A stretch of 46,376 nucleotides of DNA from Nocardioides sp. (GTDB lineage Bacteria; Actinomycetota; Actinomycetes; Propionibacteriales; Nocardioidaceae), in contig NZ_JACIXG010000040.1 in the NCBI RefSeq assembly GCF_014360585.1, positions 1 to 46,376 of the forward strand, read 5' to 3'. Both the position numbers and the translations under genes were made by a program. Under the pieces are notes generated by a model. It saw only the letters and a program-made list of their open reading frames with translations. It was not told the origin of the DNA and did no database searches. Position 1 is the stretch's first letter; every line of letters starts with the position of its first letter. Positions 16,468 through 23,606 of the stretch are shown here, one piece after another.

Positions 16468-16612
16468 CGACTCGGCGTGAGCTGAGTCGGCGTCTTCGCG
16501 CCGGGATCAAGCCAGACTCCGGCCGACGACGTGGCATGACCCACACACTGGTCGGACATCCCCCGCGACCAGTGGTCGACTCCCGGGCCGTCCCACCCGC
16601 AGCCCGGGTTTT
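16468..16612 (+). ncRNA. candidate structured small RNA ending in an intrinsic terminator
   Basis: No coding bias is visible here. In order: a 9-bp stem with a GTGA (GNRA) tetraloop and one G-U pair (16468-16489); a short stem around 16490-16501; a perfect 9-bp stem CACTGGTCG/CGACCAGTG (16546-16554 and 16566-16574); then a terminator hairpin with TTTT (16582-16612). AT-rich sequence at about 16433-16457 (TAAATATTCATAAG) could hold the promoter, though no textbook -35/-10 pair is found. No known RNA family was recognised. It could instead be the 3' UTR of the preceding gene. Confidence 0.35.
16582..16612 (+). terminator. intrinsic terminator, rightward
   Basis: CCCGGGC, 13-nt loop, GCCCGGG, then TTTT. 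It would end rightward transcription from the PAP2/DAGK gene or from the candidate small RNA. Confidence 0.65.
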
Positions 16613-16661
16613 AAAACCGGCACGCTCGGAACGGTTCCCCCGCCACACCCGAGCGTGCCGG
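16613..16661 (-). terminator. intrinsic terminator of the DUF4446 gene
   Basis: A perfect 13-bp stem (16617-16629 with 16649-16661, CCGGCACGCTCGG) followed on the minus strand directly by TTTT. It lies 52 nt past the stop of the leftward DUF4446 gene. On the plus strand a T run also follows at 16667-16670, so it may work in both directions. Confidence 0.75.
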
Positions 16662-16712
16662 CGTCGTTTTGCCGGATCGCCGCTGTTGGATGAGCCGCTC
16701 GGGATCCTCGGA

Positions 16713-17123
16713 TCAGCTCTTGGGCTTCGCCTGCTGCACAGCCTCGGCCTCCTCGGGCGACATCAGCTGGGACGACTTCCAACCGCTGATGCTCTTTGCG
16801 TACGACCTCGCCTCGGTGCGACCGTGGATCGAGGTCAGCACGACCCCGTCGCCGCTGTCGTCGAGCAGGGCCAGGCACCAGCTCAGGTGGCCACCGGCGT
16901 CTCCGAACGCGTCGAACCGCACCACCGCGAGGTGACGAAGGCTCATCGCCGACTCGGCGCGCAGGGCCGCGACCTCGGCACGCAGCCCGGCGACGTCGGT
17001 CGGCAGCGACTCGGCGTGGGCAGGATCGGGGCGACGTACGTCCTTCGTCTTCTGCCAGGCCGCTCCGGCGAGGGCCAGAGCGGCGATTGCTGTCAGCAGA
17101 CTGAGAATTGCAAGAGCGAGCAC
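16713..17123 (-). CDS. DUF4446 family membrane-anchored protein
   Basis: 136 aa. One N-terminal membrane helix (VLALAILSLLTAIAALALAGAAW) is followed by a short helical, coiled-coil-like stretch (VAGLRAEVAALRAESAMS) and the conserved DUF4446 core SLRHLAVVRFDAFGDAGGHLSWCLALLDDSGDGVVLTSIHGRTEARSYAK. Function is unknown. GTG at 17121-17123 lies 8 nt after TAGATT, so the message is probably leaderless; an upstream in-frame start would overlap the promoter and pheA. It is divergent from pheA, sharing an overlapping -10 region, and terminates at the hairpin 16613-16661. Confidence 0.85.
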   Translation of the reverse strand: MLALAILSLLTAIAALALAGAAWQKTKDVRRPDPAHAESLPTDVAGLRAEVAALRAESAMSLRHLAVVRFDAFGDAGGHLSWCLALLDDSGDGVVLTSIHGRTEARSYAKSISGWKSSQLMSPEEAEAVQQAKPKS

Positions 17124-17131
17124 ATCGGGCG

Positions 17132-17141
17132 AATCTAGACT
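17132..17141. promoter_or_regulatory. overlapping back-to-back -10 boxes of pheA and the DUF4446 gene
   Basis: TAGACT (17136-17141, plus) lies 6 nt before the pheA GTG. TAGATT (17137-17132, minus) lies 8 nt before the DUF4446 GTG. The two hexamers share the palindrome TCTAGA, so only one polymerase could melt this site at a time. Confidence 0.6.
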
Positions 17142-17147
17142 GTCGCT

Positions 17148-17987
17148 GTGTCCGAGCCACATCGCATCGCCTATCAGGGCGAACCAGGGTCCAACTCACA
17201 CATGGTGTGCCAGCGGCACTACCCCGAGCTGGAGTCGGTGCCGTGCGCTTCGTTCGAGGACGTCTTCGCCAGCGTCGAGGCCGGTGAGGCGTCGCTGGCG
17301 ATGATCCCCATCGACAACTCCCTGGCCGGGCGGGTCGCCGACATCCACCACTTCCTCCCCGAGTCCAACCTCCACATCATCGCCGAGCACTACCTGCGGA
17401 TCCGGTTCCACCTGCTCGGCCTTCCCGGCGCCCCGCTCGACGGCATCCGCACGGTGCACTCCCACGTCCACGCGCTGGGCCAGTGCCGCAACATCATCCG
17501 GGAGCACGGGTTCACGCCGGTCGTCTCCGGTGACACCGCCGGTGCCGCACGCGAGGTGGTCGAGGCAGGCGACCCGACGATGGCCGCGATCTCCCCGCCG
17601 CTGGCCGCCTCGATCTACGGGCTCGACGTGCTCGCCACCGACATCGAGGACGCCGACCACAACACCACCCGTTTCGTCGTGCTCTCGCCCGACTTCATCC
17701 AGGCGCCTGTCGACATGGGTCCGGTGGTGACCTCGTTCATCTTCAACGTACGCAACATCCCGGCTGCCCTCTACAAGGCGCTCGGCGGCTTCGCGACCAA
17801 CGGCGTCAACATGACCAAGCTGGAGTCCTACATGGTGGATGGGAAGTTCACCGCCACGCAGTTCCTCGCGGAGGTCGACGGTCACCCCGACCAGCCGGGG
17901 CTGAAGCGAGCCCTGGAGGAGCTGGCCTTCTTCACCACCGATGTCAAGCTGCTCGGGGTCTACCCCGCCGACCCGGCGCGGCTCTGA
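17148..17987 (+). CDS. pheA: prephenate dehydratase
   Basis: 279 aa, monofunctional. It converts prephenate to phenylpyruvate in phenylalanine synthesis. The PDT domain begins RIAYQGEPGSNSHMVCQRHYP and has VPCASFEDVFASVEAGEASLAMIPIDNSLAGRV and the catalytic motif NTTRFVVLS (about 182-190). A C-terminal ACT domain (SFIFNVRNIPAALYKALGGFATNGVNMTKLES, about 202-275) is the phenylalanine-sensing part. The usual ESRP reads ESYM here, so feedback binding may differ. The GTG start is leaderless (TAGACT 6 nt upstream). larB begins 3 nt after the stop, so pheA and larB are probably cotranscribed, although the pathways are unrelated. Confidence 0.96.
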   Translation: MSEPHRIAYQGEPGSNSHMVCQRHYPELESVPCASFEDVFASVEAGEASLAMIPIDNSLAGRVADIHHFLPESNLHIIAEHYLRIRFHLLGLPGAPLDGIRTVHSHVHALGQCRNIIREHGFTPVVSGDTAGAAREVVEAGDPTMAAISPPLAASIYGLDVLATDIEDADHNTTRFVVLSPDFIQAPVDMGPVVTSFIFNVRNIPAALYKALGGFATNGVNMTKLESYMVDGKFTATQFLAEVDGHPDQPGLKRALEELAFFTTDVKLLGVYPADPARL

Positions 17988-17990
17988 GCG

Positions 17991-18668
17991 GTGGCAGACA
18001 ACGATCAGACCGCTGATCTCGGGTTCGCCCGCGTCGACCTCGACCGGGAGCGACGCACCGGCGACCCCGAGGTCGTGTACGCCGACGGCAAGACGCCCGA
18101 GCAGATCGTCGCAATCCTTCGTCGGCTGCACGAGGCACATCCCACGCGCGCGGTCCTGGCCACCCGGGTCTCCGTCGAGGCCGCAGCCCTGGTCGCGACC
18201 GAGCTGCCCACGGCGGTCCACGACGCCGAGGCCCGCGCTCTCACTCTCGGGCCGCTACCGACCCCGCACGGCCGGGTCTGCGTAGTCGCCGCCGGGACCA
18301 CCGACGGTCCGGTCGCGGCCGAGGCCGCGCTGACGGCCCGGGTCCACGGCGCCGGGGTCGAGCGGATCACCGACGTCGGTGTCGCCGGGATCCACCGTCT
18401 GATGGCCGTACGCGATCGGCTCGAGGCCGCCGACTGCCTGATCGTCGTCGCTGGGATGGAGGGCGCGTTGCCCTCGGTCGTCGGCGGCCTGGTCGGGGTG
18501 CCGATGATCGGGGTGCCCACCTCGGTCGGCTACGGCGCTTCCTTCGGCGGGCTGGCCGCGCTGCTGGCGATGCTCAACTCGTGTGCTCCCGGCGTGACCG
18601 TGGTCAACATCGACAACGGCTACGGAGCCGGCGTCGCGGCTGCCCGGATCGCGCGGCGCGCGGGATGA
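17991..18668 (+). CDS. larB: nickel-pincer cofactor biosynthesis protein LarB
   Basis: 225 aa. LarB carboxylates and hydrolyses nicotinic acid adenine dinucleotide in the first step of nickel-pincer nucleotide synthesis, the cofactor of lactate racemase and relatives. The AIR-carboxylase-like domain shows VVYADGKTPEQIVAILRRLHE, VVAAGTTDGPVAAEAALTA, ITDVGVAGIHRL, VVAGMEGALPSVVGGLV and GVPTSVGYGASFGGLAALLAMLNSCAPGVTVVNIDNGYGAG. GTG start 3 nt after pheA. larC follows after a 97-nt gap containing a hairpin. No larE or larA homologue lies in the window. Confidence 0.95.
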   Translation: MADNDQTADLGFARVDLDRERRTGDPEVVYADGKTPEQIVAILRRLHEAHPTRAVLATRVSVEAAALVATELPTAVHDAEARALTLGPLPTPHGRVCVVAAGTTDGPVAAEAALTARVHGAGVERITDVGVAGIHRLMAVRDRLEAADCLIVVAGMEGALPSVVGGLVGVPMIGVPTSVGYGASFGGLAALLAMLNSCAPGVTVVNIDNGYGAGVAAARIARRAG

Positions 18669-18701
18669 AGGGCGCGGTGACCAGCAGGCTGGCCCGAGAA
18701 G

Positions 18702-18750
18702 TGGTCGAAGTGGGCCATCGCCGAGCGGCCAGGACGGCCCATTTCGACCA
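18702..18750 (+). repeat. hairpin between larB and larC
   Basis: TGGTCGAAGTGGGCC (18702-18716) and GGCCCATTTCGACCA (18736-18750) pair over 15 positions with one G-U. The loop is 19 nt. No T run follows, so it is more likely an mRNA-stability or repetitive extragenic element than a terminator. It ends 6 nt before the larC Shine-Dalgarno. Confidence 0.65.
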
Positions 18751-18765
18751 GTCCGCGAGGTGTTG

Positions 18766-20037
18766 ATGAAGGTCTGGGTCGATGTGTCCTCCGGTGCGTC
18801 GGGCGACATGCTGCTCGGGGCGCTGGTCGGTGCCGGCGTACCGCTCTCGGTGATCACCTCGGCGGTCGACGCGGTCGCCCCGGAGCCGGTGCGTCTTGCG
18901 GCGGAGGCGGTGACGCGCGGGGCTCTCGCCGCCACCCGATGCCACGTCGAGATCGCTGACTCGGCCCACCACCGCACCTGGACGGACGTGCGCGCGCTGC
19001 TCGCCGGCGCCGCGCTCGACGCTTCCGTGCGAGATCTCGCGCTCCAGGTCTTCGAGCGGCTCGCGGTCGCCGAGGGTGCGGTCCACGGGATCCCGCCCGA
19101 GGAGGTGCACTTCCACGAGGTCGGGGCGCTGGACGCGATCGCGGACGTCGTGGGGGTCTGCGCCGGCTTCGCACACCTCGGCGCGACCGAGGTCGTGGTC
19201 TCGCCCGTCGCGGTCGGCTCCGGCTCGGTCCGGGCCGCTCACGGCGTCCTCCCGGTCCCGCCGCCGGCGGTGGCGCGGCTGCTGACCGGCATACCGTCCT
19301 TCGCGGGAGCTCCCGGACATCCAGCGATGGAGCTGTGCACTCCGACAGGCGCAGCCCTCCTGGCCACCCTCGCGACGGGCTACGGCCCTCAGCCGCCGAT
19401 GACGACGCGGACGATCGGGGTCGGCGCCGGCAGCCGAGATCCGGAGGGCTGGTCGAACACCATCCGCCTGCTGATCGGCGACCCCGCGGCGCTGACGGGG
19501 GCAGAATCCCACCACGGCGGGAAAGTGCAGGCCCGGATCCAAGCTGAGACCGGAACTCTCCCTCCCGTGCGCGAAAGTGCGACGACCGAGCTCGTCATCG
19601 AGGCGAACATCGACGATCTCGATCCGCGGCTGCTCCCCAGGGCGATCGACGCGCTGCTCGCCGCCGGCGCCCGCGATGCCTGGCTCACGCCGATCCTGAT
19701 GAAGAAGGGCCGGCCCGCCCACACGCTCCACGCCCTCGTCCCACACTCGGACGCCGAGGCTGTCCGGCGGGTGTTCTTCCGGGAGACCTCCACGATCGGC
19801 GTACGCGAGCACGAGGTCACCAAGCACGCCCTGCCCCGCGAGACGCTCACCGTGACCGTCGGCGGTCACCCGATCGCGGTCAAGGCTGCCCGTCTCGACG
19901 ACGAGATCGTCAACCTGCAGCCCGAGTGGGACGACGTCGCCCGGGTCGCGACCGCGCTCGATCGGCCGGCGATCGACGTACTCGCCGAGGCCAAGGCGGC
20001 CGCACTCGCTTCACCGCTGGTCGAGCCGGATTCGTGA
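18766..20037 (+). CDS. larC: nickel insertion protein LarC, single unbroken reading frame
   Basis: 423 aa. LarC inserts nickel into the pincer nucleotide in a CTP-dependent reaction. Visible motifs: VWVDVSSGASGDMLLGALVGAG at the N-terminus, VHFHEVGALDAIADVVGVCAGF, a Pro-rich linker VLPVPPPAVARLL, MELCTPTGAALLATLA and ELVIEANIDDLDPRLLPRAIDALLAAGARDAWLTPILMKKGRPAH. In lactobacilli larC is split by a programmed frameshift (larC1/larC2); here it is one frame. The ATG at 18766 with GAGG 5 nt upstream is preferred over an earlier GTG. The last residues (VEPDS and stop) lie inside the repeat beginning at 20019. Confidence 0.95.
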   Translation: MKVWVDVSSGASGDMLLGALVGAGVPLSVITSAVDAVAPEPVRLAAEAVTRGALAATRCHVEIADSAHHRTWTDVRALLAGAALDASVRDLALQVFERLAVAEGAVHGIPPEEVHFHEVGALDAIADVVGVCAGFAHLGATEVVVSPVAVGSGSVRAAHGVLPVPPPAVARLLTGIPSFAGAPGHPAMELCTPTGAALLATLATGYGPQPPMTTRTIGVGAGSRDPEGWSNTIRLLIGDPAALTGAESHHGGKVQARIQAETGTLPPVRESATTELVIEANIDDLDPRLLPRAIDALLAAGARDAWLTPILMKKGRPAHTLHALVPHSDAEAVRRVFFRETSTIGVREHEVTKHALPRETLTVTVGGHPIAVKAARLDDEIVNLQPEWDDVARVATALDRPAIDVLAEAKAAALASPLVEPDS

Positions 20038-20077
20038 GGTACGAACGAATCCGTGTCGCGGCTCCGGCGGCTCGACC
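20019..20077. repeat. repetitive palindromic element, short copy
   Basis: 59 nt. Outer arms GGTCGAGCCG / CGGCTCGACC (10 bp) flank an inner hairpin GGATTCGT-N9-ACGAATCC. The first 40 nt are identical to 24489-24528 and the last 19 nt to 24592-24610; the 63-nt middle of the longer copy is missing. The element starts inside larC and supplies its final codons and stop. Confidence 0.85.
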
Positions 20078-20138
20078 GACGGTTCAGGCGGGATGCGACG
20101 ATATGGGCCGGACGTAAAGAACTGGAACGGAAACCCTG

Positions 20139-20741
20139 ATGGACATCACCGTCATCGCCCTCGCCTTCGCCGCGATCTTCGTCGTCGAGCTGCCGGACAA
20201 GACGTTCCTGGCGACGCTGGTGCTGTCGACGAAGTACCGCCCGCTCTTCGTGTGGCTCGGCGTGGGCGCGGCGTTCGCGATCCAGACGCTCATCGCGGTC
20301 GCGATCGGCGGAGTGGCGACCCTCCTCCCGACCGACCTGATCCAGATCATCGCCGCCCTGCTCTTCTTCGGCGGCTCGATCCTGCTGTTCATCGAGGGGC
20401 GTCGCCACCACGGCATCGCGACCGTGGAGGACGGCAGCGAGTTCGCCGACAAGGCCAAGGACGTACGCGGCTTCCGCCAGGTCGTGGCCAGCTTCATGGT
20501 CCTCTTCGCGGCCGAGTGGGGCGACCTCTCCCAGTTGCTGAGCGTCTCGCTGGCGGCCCGCTACGACGAGCCGGTCTCGGTCTTCATCGGCTCCTGGGCC
20601 GCGCTGCTCACCGTGTCGGGGCTCGCGGTGCTGCTGGGACGTACGCTGCTCCGGTTCATCAAGCTGCACGTCCTGCACTACGTCGGAGCCGTGGTCTGCC
20701 TCGCCCTGGGCGTGCTGACCTTGGTCGAAGTGCTCACCTGA
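20139..20741 (+). CDS. TMEM165/GDT1 family cation transporter
   Basis: 200 aa with six hydrophobic helices in two similar halves, the UPF0016/GDT1 layout. These proteins move Mn2+ or Ca2+ across membranes, usually as exporters in bacteria. The family motif E-x-G-D-K/R-S/T appears as ELPDKTF (about 17-23) and EWGDLSQ (about 125-131); each copy has one substitution (G to P, K to L). The central acidic loop [20 protein letters not shown] separates the halves. The ATG is preceded by GGAACGGAA. No Mn-sensing yybP-ykoY riboswitch is recognisable in the 100 nt upstream, which is mostly the repeat at 20019-20077. Confidence 0.88.
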   Translation: MDITVIALAFAAIFVVELPDKTFLATLVLSTKYRPLFVWLGVGAAFAIQTLIAVAIGGVATLLPTDLIQIIAALLFFGGSILLFIEGRRHHGIATVEDGSEFADKAKDVRGFRQVVASFMVLFAAEWGDLSQLLSVSLAARYDEPVSVFIGSWAALLTVSGLAVLLGRTLLRFIKLHVLHYVGAVVCLALGVLTLVEVLT

Positions 20742-20753
20742 GAGCGATTCGCC

Positions 20754-20759
20754 TAGGCT
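20754..20759 (+). promoter_or_regulatory. -10 box of leaderless arcA promoter
   Basis: TAGGCT, 7 nt before the ATG at 20767, no Shine-Dalgarno between. Confidence 0.55.
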
Positions 20760-20766
20760 GCCCGGC

Positions 20767-21969
20767 ATGGTAGAACTTGGCGCCGACAGCGAGGTCGGAC
20801 GACTGCGTACGGTAATGCTCCACCGCCCCGGCCGGGAGCTGACCCGGCTGACGCCGCGCAACAACGACAAGCTGCTCTTCGACGGTATCCCGTGGGTGAA
20901 GCGGGCACAGGACGAGCACGACGCCTTCGCGGCCGCGCTGCGAGAGCGCGACGTCGAGGTGCTCTACCTGACTGACCTGCTCACCGAGACCCTCGAGGTG
21001 CCCGAGGCCAGGCAGCGGGCGCTCGACAACGTGCTGGGTGCCCTCACGCTCGGTGACACGCTGCGGGCCTATCTGGTCGGTGCGCTCGACGACGCCGGCC
21101 CCGCCGAGCTGACCGACCACCTGACCGCCGGCATCCGCAACGACGAGGTCCGCGGCGGCCACGGTCTGGTCACCAGCCTGCTCGCCCACGACGACTTCCT
21201 GATCGACCCGCTCCCCAACCTGCTCTTCACCCGCGACTCGTCGGTGTGGATCCGTGACCGGGCCACGGTCACGTCGCTGGCGATGCCGGCGCGCAAGCGC
21301 GAGACCGCGCTCACCGAGCTGATCTACCAGTTCCACCCGCGCTTCCGCTCCAGCCCCCGCCTGCACGGCGCCCACCTCGAGCACGTCGAGGGCGGGGACG
21401 TGCTCCTCCTGGCTCCCGGCGTCGTCGCGGTCGGGGTCGGCGAGCGGACGACCCCCGCAGGGGCCGAGCGGCTCGCGCGGCAGGTCTTCGCGGAGGGTCT
21501 CGCCCACACCGTGCTCGCGGTGCCGATCGCGCAGGAGCGGGCGACGATGCACCTGGACACGATCGCCACGCTGGTGGACACCGACCAGATGGTGATCTAC
21601 CCGAACGCGGTCGACTCGCTGGTGGCGTACGCCGTCACCCCGGCGGGCGACGACGGCCGGCTGAACATCGCGGCCCCTCGCCCGTTCCTCGAGGTCGCCG
21701 CCGAGGCGATGGGCATCGACAAGCTCCACCACGTCGACACCGGGCTCGACCCAGTCGCCGCCGAGCGCGAGCAGTGGGACGACGGCAACAACACCCTGGC
21801 GCTGGCACCGGGCGTGGTCGTCGGCTACGAGCGCAACACCCAGACCAACGGAGCCCTGGAGGCGGCCGGGATCGAAGTCATCGCCATCGCGGGCTCCGAG
21901 CTGGGCTCCGGTCGGGGCGGGCCGCGGTGCATGAGCTGCCCGATCGCCCGGGACCCGTTGCCCGCATAG
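20767..21969 (+). CDS. arcA: arginine deiminase
   Basis: 400 aa, typical length. It hydrolyses arginine to citrulline and ammonia. Catalytic features are visible: FTRDSSVWI (Asp, about 155), [13 protein letters not shown] (His/Glu region), MHLDTIATL (His, about 262), and the nucleophilic Cys in [15 protein letters not shown] at the C-terminus. The N-terminal [25 protein letters not shown] is the guanidino-group-modifying enzyme opening. No arcB, arcC or arginine/ornithine antiporter is adjacent, so the full ATP-yielding deiminase pathway is not encoded here; citrulline supply or acid resistance remain possible. Confidence 0.96.
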   Translation: MVELGADSEVGRLRTVMLHRPGRELTRLTPRNNDKLLFDGIPWVKRAQDEHDAFAAALRERDVEVLYLTDLLTETLEVPEARQRALDNVLGALTLGDTLRAYLVGALDDAGPAELTDHLTAGIRNDEVRGGHGLVTSLLAHDDFLIDPLPNLLFTRDSSVWIRDRATVTSLAMPARKRETALTELIYQFHPRFRSSPRLHGAHLEHVEGGDVLLLAPGVVAVGVGERTTPAGAERLARQVFAEGLAHTVLAVPIAQERATMHLDTIATLVDTDQMVIYPNAVDSLVAYAVTPAGDDGRLNIAAPRPFLEVAAEAMGIDKLHHVDTGLDPVAAEREQWDDGNNTLALAPGVVVGYERNTQTNGALEAAGIEVIAIAGSELGSGRGGPRCMSCPIARDPLPA

Positions 21970-22082
21970 CCTGGGCTTGGTGACTACACCGGCGGGTAAC
22001 CCCTGTAGGCGAACATCGTTGAACTCTGTAACCGCCGTGACCTAGCGGCAGCCACCCCACAGCCGACCGAAGGAAAAACCTC

Positions 22083-22454
22083 GTGACCGAGTCGTTCTTC
22101 TCCACGTTCACGCCCAAGGAGATCGCGCACATCAGCGCCACCGGCACCCGCGTGCATCTGCCGGAGGGCTGGTCGCCGATCTGGGAGGACACCCCGCCGG
22201 ACAAGGCCTACATCATCCTCGACGGCACCGTCTCGGTCCGCCGGGACAAGGAGGAGATCGCCCAGTGCGGTCCCGGTGACATCATCGGCGAGGCGGCGAT
22301 CCTGCGCGGGTCCCTGCGCACGGCCTCCATCGTCGCGCTCACCCCGCTCGACCTGATCCACCTCAGTTCCGACAAGCTGCAGCAGCTCTCCGTCGAGATG
22401 CCGTCGTTCGCGAGAGCGCTGGAGAAGGTCGCCAAGGACAGGTTCGGCTCCTGA
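22083..22454 (+). CDS. small cyclic-nucleotide-binding domain protein
   Basis: 123 aa, a single cNMP-binding beta-roll: FTPKEIAHISATGTRVHLPEGWSPIWEDTPPDKAYIILDGTVSVRRDKEEIAQCGPGDIIGEAAILRGSLRTASIVALTPLDLIHL. The phosphate-binding cassette reads GDIIGEAAILRGSLRTAS, with Glu and Arg at the positions that contact ribose and phosphate in cAMP-binding proteins. No DNA-binding domain follows, unlike CRP. GTG start with GAAGGA upstream. Its stop overlaps the presumed start of the nucleotide cyclase, so the sensor and the enzyme making the ligand appear translationally coupled. The 113-nt leader carries a CGGCGG/CCGCCG inverted repeat and two GTAACC motifs. Confidence 0.9.
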   Translation: MTESFFSTFTPKEIAHISATGTRVHLPEGWSPIWEDTPPDKAYIILDGTVSVRRDKEEIAQCGPGDIIGEAAILRGSLRTASIVALTPLDLIHLSSDKLQQLSVEMPSFARALEKVAKDRFGS

Positions 22455-23497
22455 CCCCTCCGACAGGCTCCGGAAACCACCTCGACGAGCAGGCCGACGA
22501 GAGCGCCGAGACGGGTCGCAGTCGCGAGGCCGACATCGAGCTGACCGAGGCGCTCGCCGTGGTGGAGGCGTTCGTCCTCGGCCAGACGCCGACGCTGACC
22601 CGCGCCGAGGTCGCGCGGGAGGCCGGCGTGCCCATGGAGGTCACCGAGGACCTGTGGCACCACCTCGGCTTCCCGCACGCGGGCGAGGACGAGGTCGCGT
22701 TCACCGAGTCCGATGTCGAGGCGCTGCGGATGTCCCATGAGCTCATCCGCCTCGGGGTCCTCAGCGAGGACCGGCAGGCTGCGCTCGTACGGACCTGGGG
22801 ACGGTCCTACGCGCGCCTGGCCGAGTGGCAGACCTCCTTGCTGGCCGAGGTCGCCCGCGAGCGGGGCGGCGACGAGGTCGAGGACCTGCTCGCGCTGAGC
22901 GCGCAGGTGCTGCCACTGGTCGAGTCGCTGCAGGACTACGTCTGGCGCCGCCACCTGGTCAGCGCGGCGCGGCGGATGCTCACCGTCGCAGACGCGTCCG
23001 CGGTGCCGCTGGCGGTCGGCTTCCTCGACATCGTCGGCTACACCGCGCGCTCCAAACGGCTCACCGACAAGGAGCTCGTCGACTGGGTTGAGGAGTTCGA
23101 GGACACCTGCTCCGACGTCGTCGTCGAGCACGGTGGCCGGGTGATCAAATACCTGGGCGACGGGGTGTTCTTCACCTTCGAGGACGTCTCGGCCGCGGCC
23201 CGGACGGCGCTGGAGCTGGCCGCCCTCGGGGACGACCGCGACAGTCCGTTTCCGCACGTCAGAGCCGGGATATCGTACGGCGACGTGGTGCTCAGGCTCG
23301 GCGACGTCTTCGGCCCGACGGTCAACATCGCCGCGCGCCTCACGACCCTCGCCCGGCCCTCGTCGGTGGTCATCGACGAGAACGCCGCGGCCGCGCTCGA
23401 GGACGTCGACGGCTTCCGGGTCGAGAAGATGCGCCGTGCGAGCGTGAAGGGCTACTCCCGCCTGCAGGCGTTCCGGCTTCGCTCGCGGTCCGACTGA
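22451..23497 (+). CDS. class III adenylate/guanylate cyclase with N-terminal regulatory domain
   Basis: About 348 aa if initiated at CTG 22451; the first ATG/GTG/TTG in frame is GTG 22559 (312 aa). Residues before the GTG keep strong third-position G/C bias, CTG overlaps the upstream TGA (CTGA), and AGGACAGG lies 8 nt before it, so a CTG start is favoured. The N-terminal part (FVLGQTPTLTRAEVAREAGVPMEVTEDLWHHLGFP) resembles the regulatory domain of actinobacterial cyclases. The C-terminal catalytic domain has VGFLDIVGYTARSKRL (metal Asp), VIKYLGDGVFFTFED (second metal Asp), VRAGISYGDVVLRLGDVFGPTVNIAARL. ATP or GTP specificity is not certain. Confidence 0.87.
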   Translation: MTPPTGSGNHLDEQADESAETGRSREADIELTEALAVVEAFVLGQTPTLTRAEVAREAGVPMEVTEDLWHHLGFPHAGEDEVAFTESDVEALRMSHELIRLGVLSEDRQAALVRTWGRSYARLAEWQTSLLAEVARERGGDEVEDLLALSAQVLPLVESLQDYVWRRHLVSAARRMLTVADASAVPLAVGFLDIVGYTARSKRLTDKELVDWVEEFEDTCSDVVVEHGGRVIKYLGDGVFFTFEDVSAAARTALELAALGDDRDSPFPHVRAGISYGDVVLRLGDVFGPTVNIAARLTTLARPSSVVIDENAAAALEDVDGFRVEKMRRASVKGYSRLQAFRLRSRSD

Positions 23498-23511
23498 ACG
23501 GTCCGACTGAA
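23486..23511 (+). repeat. tandem 13-nt repeat at the cyclase stop codon
   Basis: CGGTCCGACTGAA occurs twice in tandem (23486-23498, 23499-23511), followed by a partial third copy to about 23520. The first unit contains the cyclase TGA. Probably replication slippage. Confidence 0.7.
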
Positions 23512-23526
23512 CGGTCCGATCGAGCC

Positions 23527-23547
23527 TGGCCAGACTGAATCTGACCA
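23527..23547. promoter_or_regulatory. dyad upstream of the araC-type gene, possible operator
   Basis: TGGCCAGA-CTGAA-TCTGACCA, 7 of 8 arm positions symmetric, 60-80 nt before the ATG at 23607. A place for autoregulation; not proven. Confidence 0.35.
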
Positions 23548-23606
23548 GAAAGGTCGGGCCCGGACGGGTGCTCCCGCGCCAGGCTTGATAGCGAAAGGAG
23601 GACCAC

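Noticed and set aside
16440..16700. Possible tRNA or known housekeeping RNA in the structured intergenic region
   Set aside because: No cloverleaf, T-loop GTTCGA motif or CCA-like end was found on either strand, and the signal recognition particle tetraloop motif is absent; kept only as an unassigned RNA candidate.
18760..20037. A programmed frameshift in larC as in lactobacilli
   Set aside because: The frame is continuous from ATG 18766 to TGA 20037 and covers both LarC1-like and LarC2-like parts.
20038..20138. A yybP-ykoY manganese riboswitch before the TMEM165/GDT1 gene
   Set aside because: The expected conserved loop sequences and stem order are not recognisable; most of the interval is the palindromic repeat.
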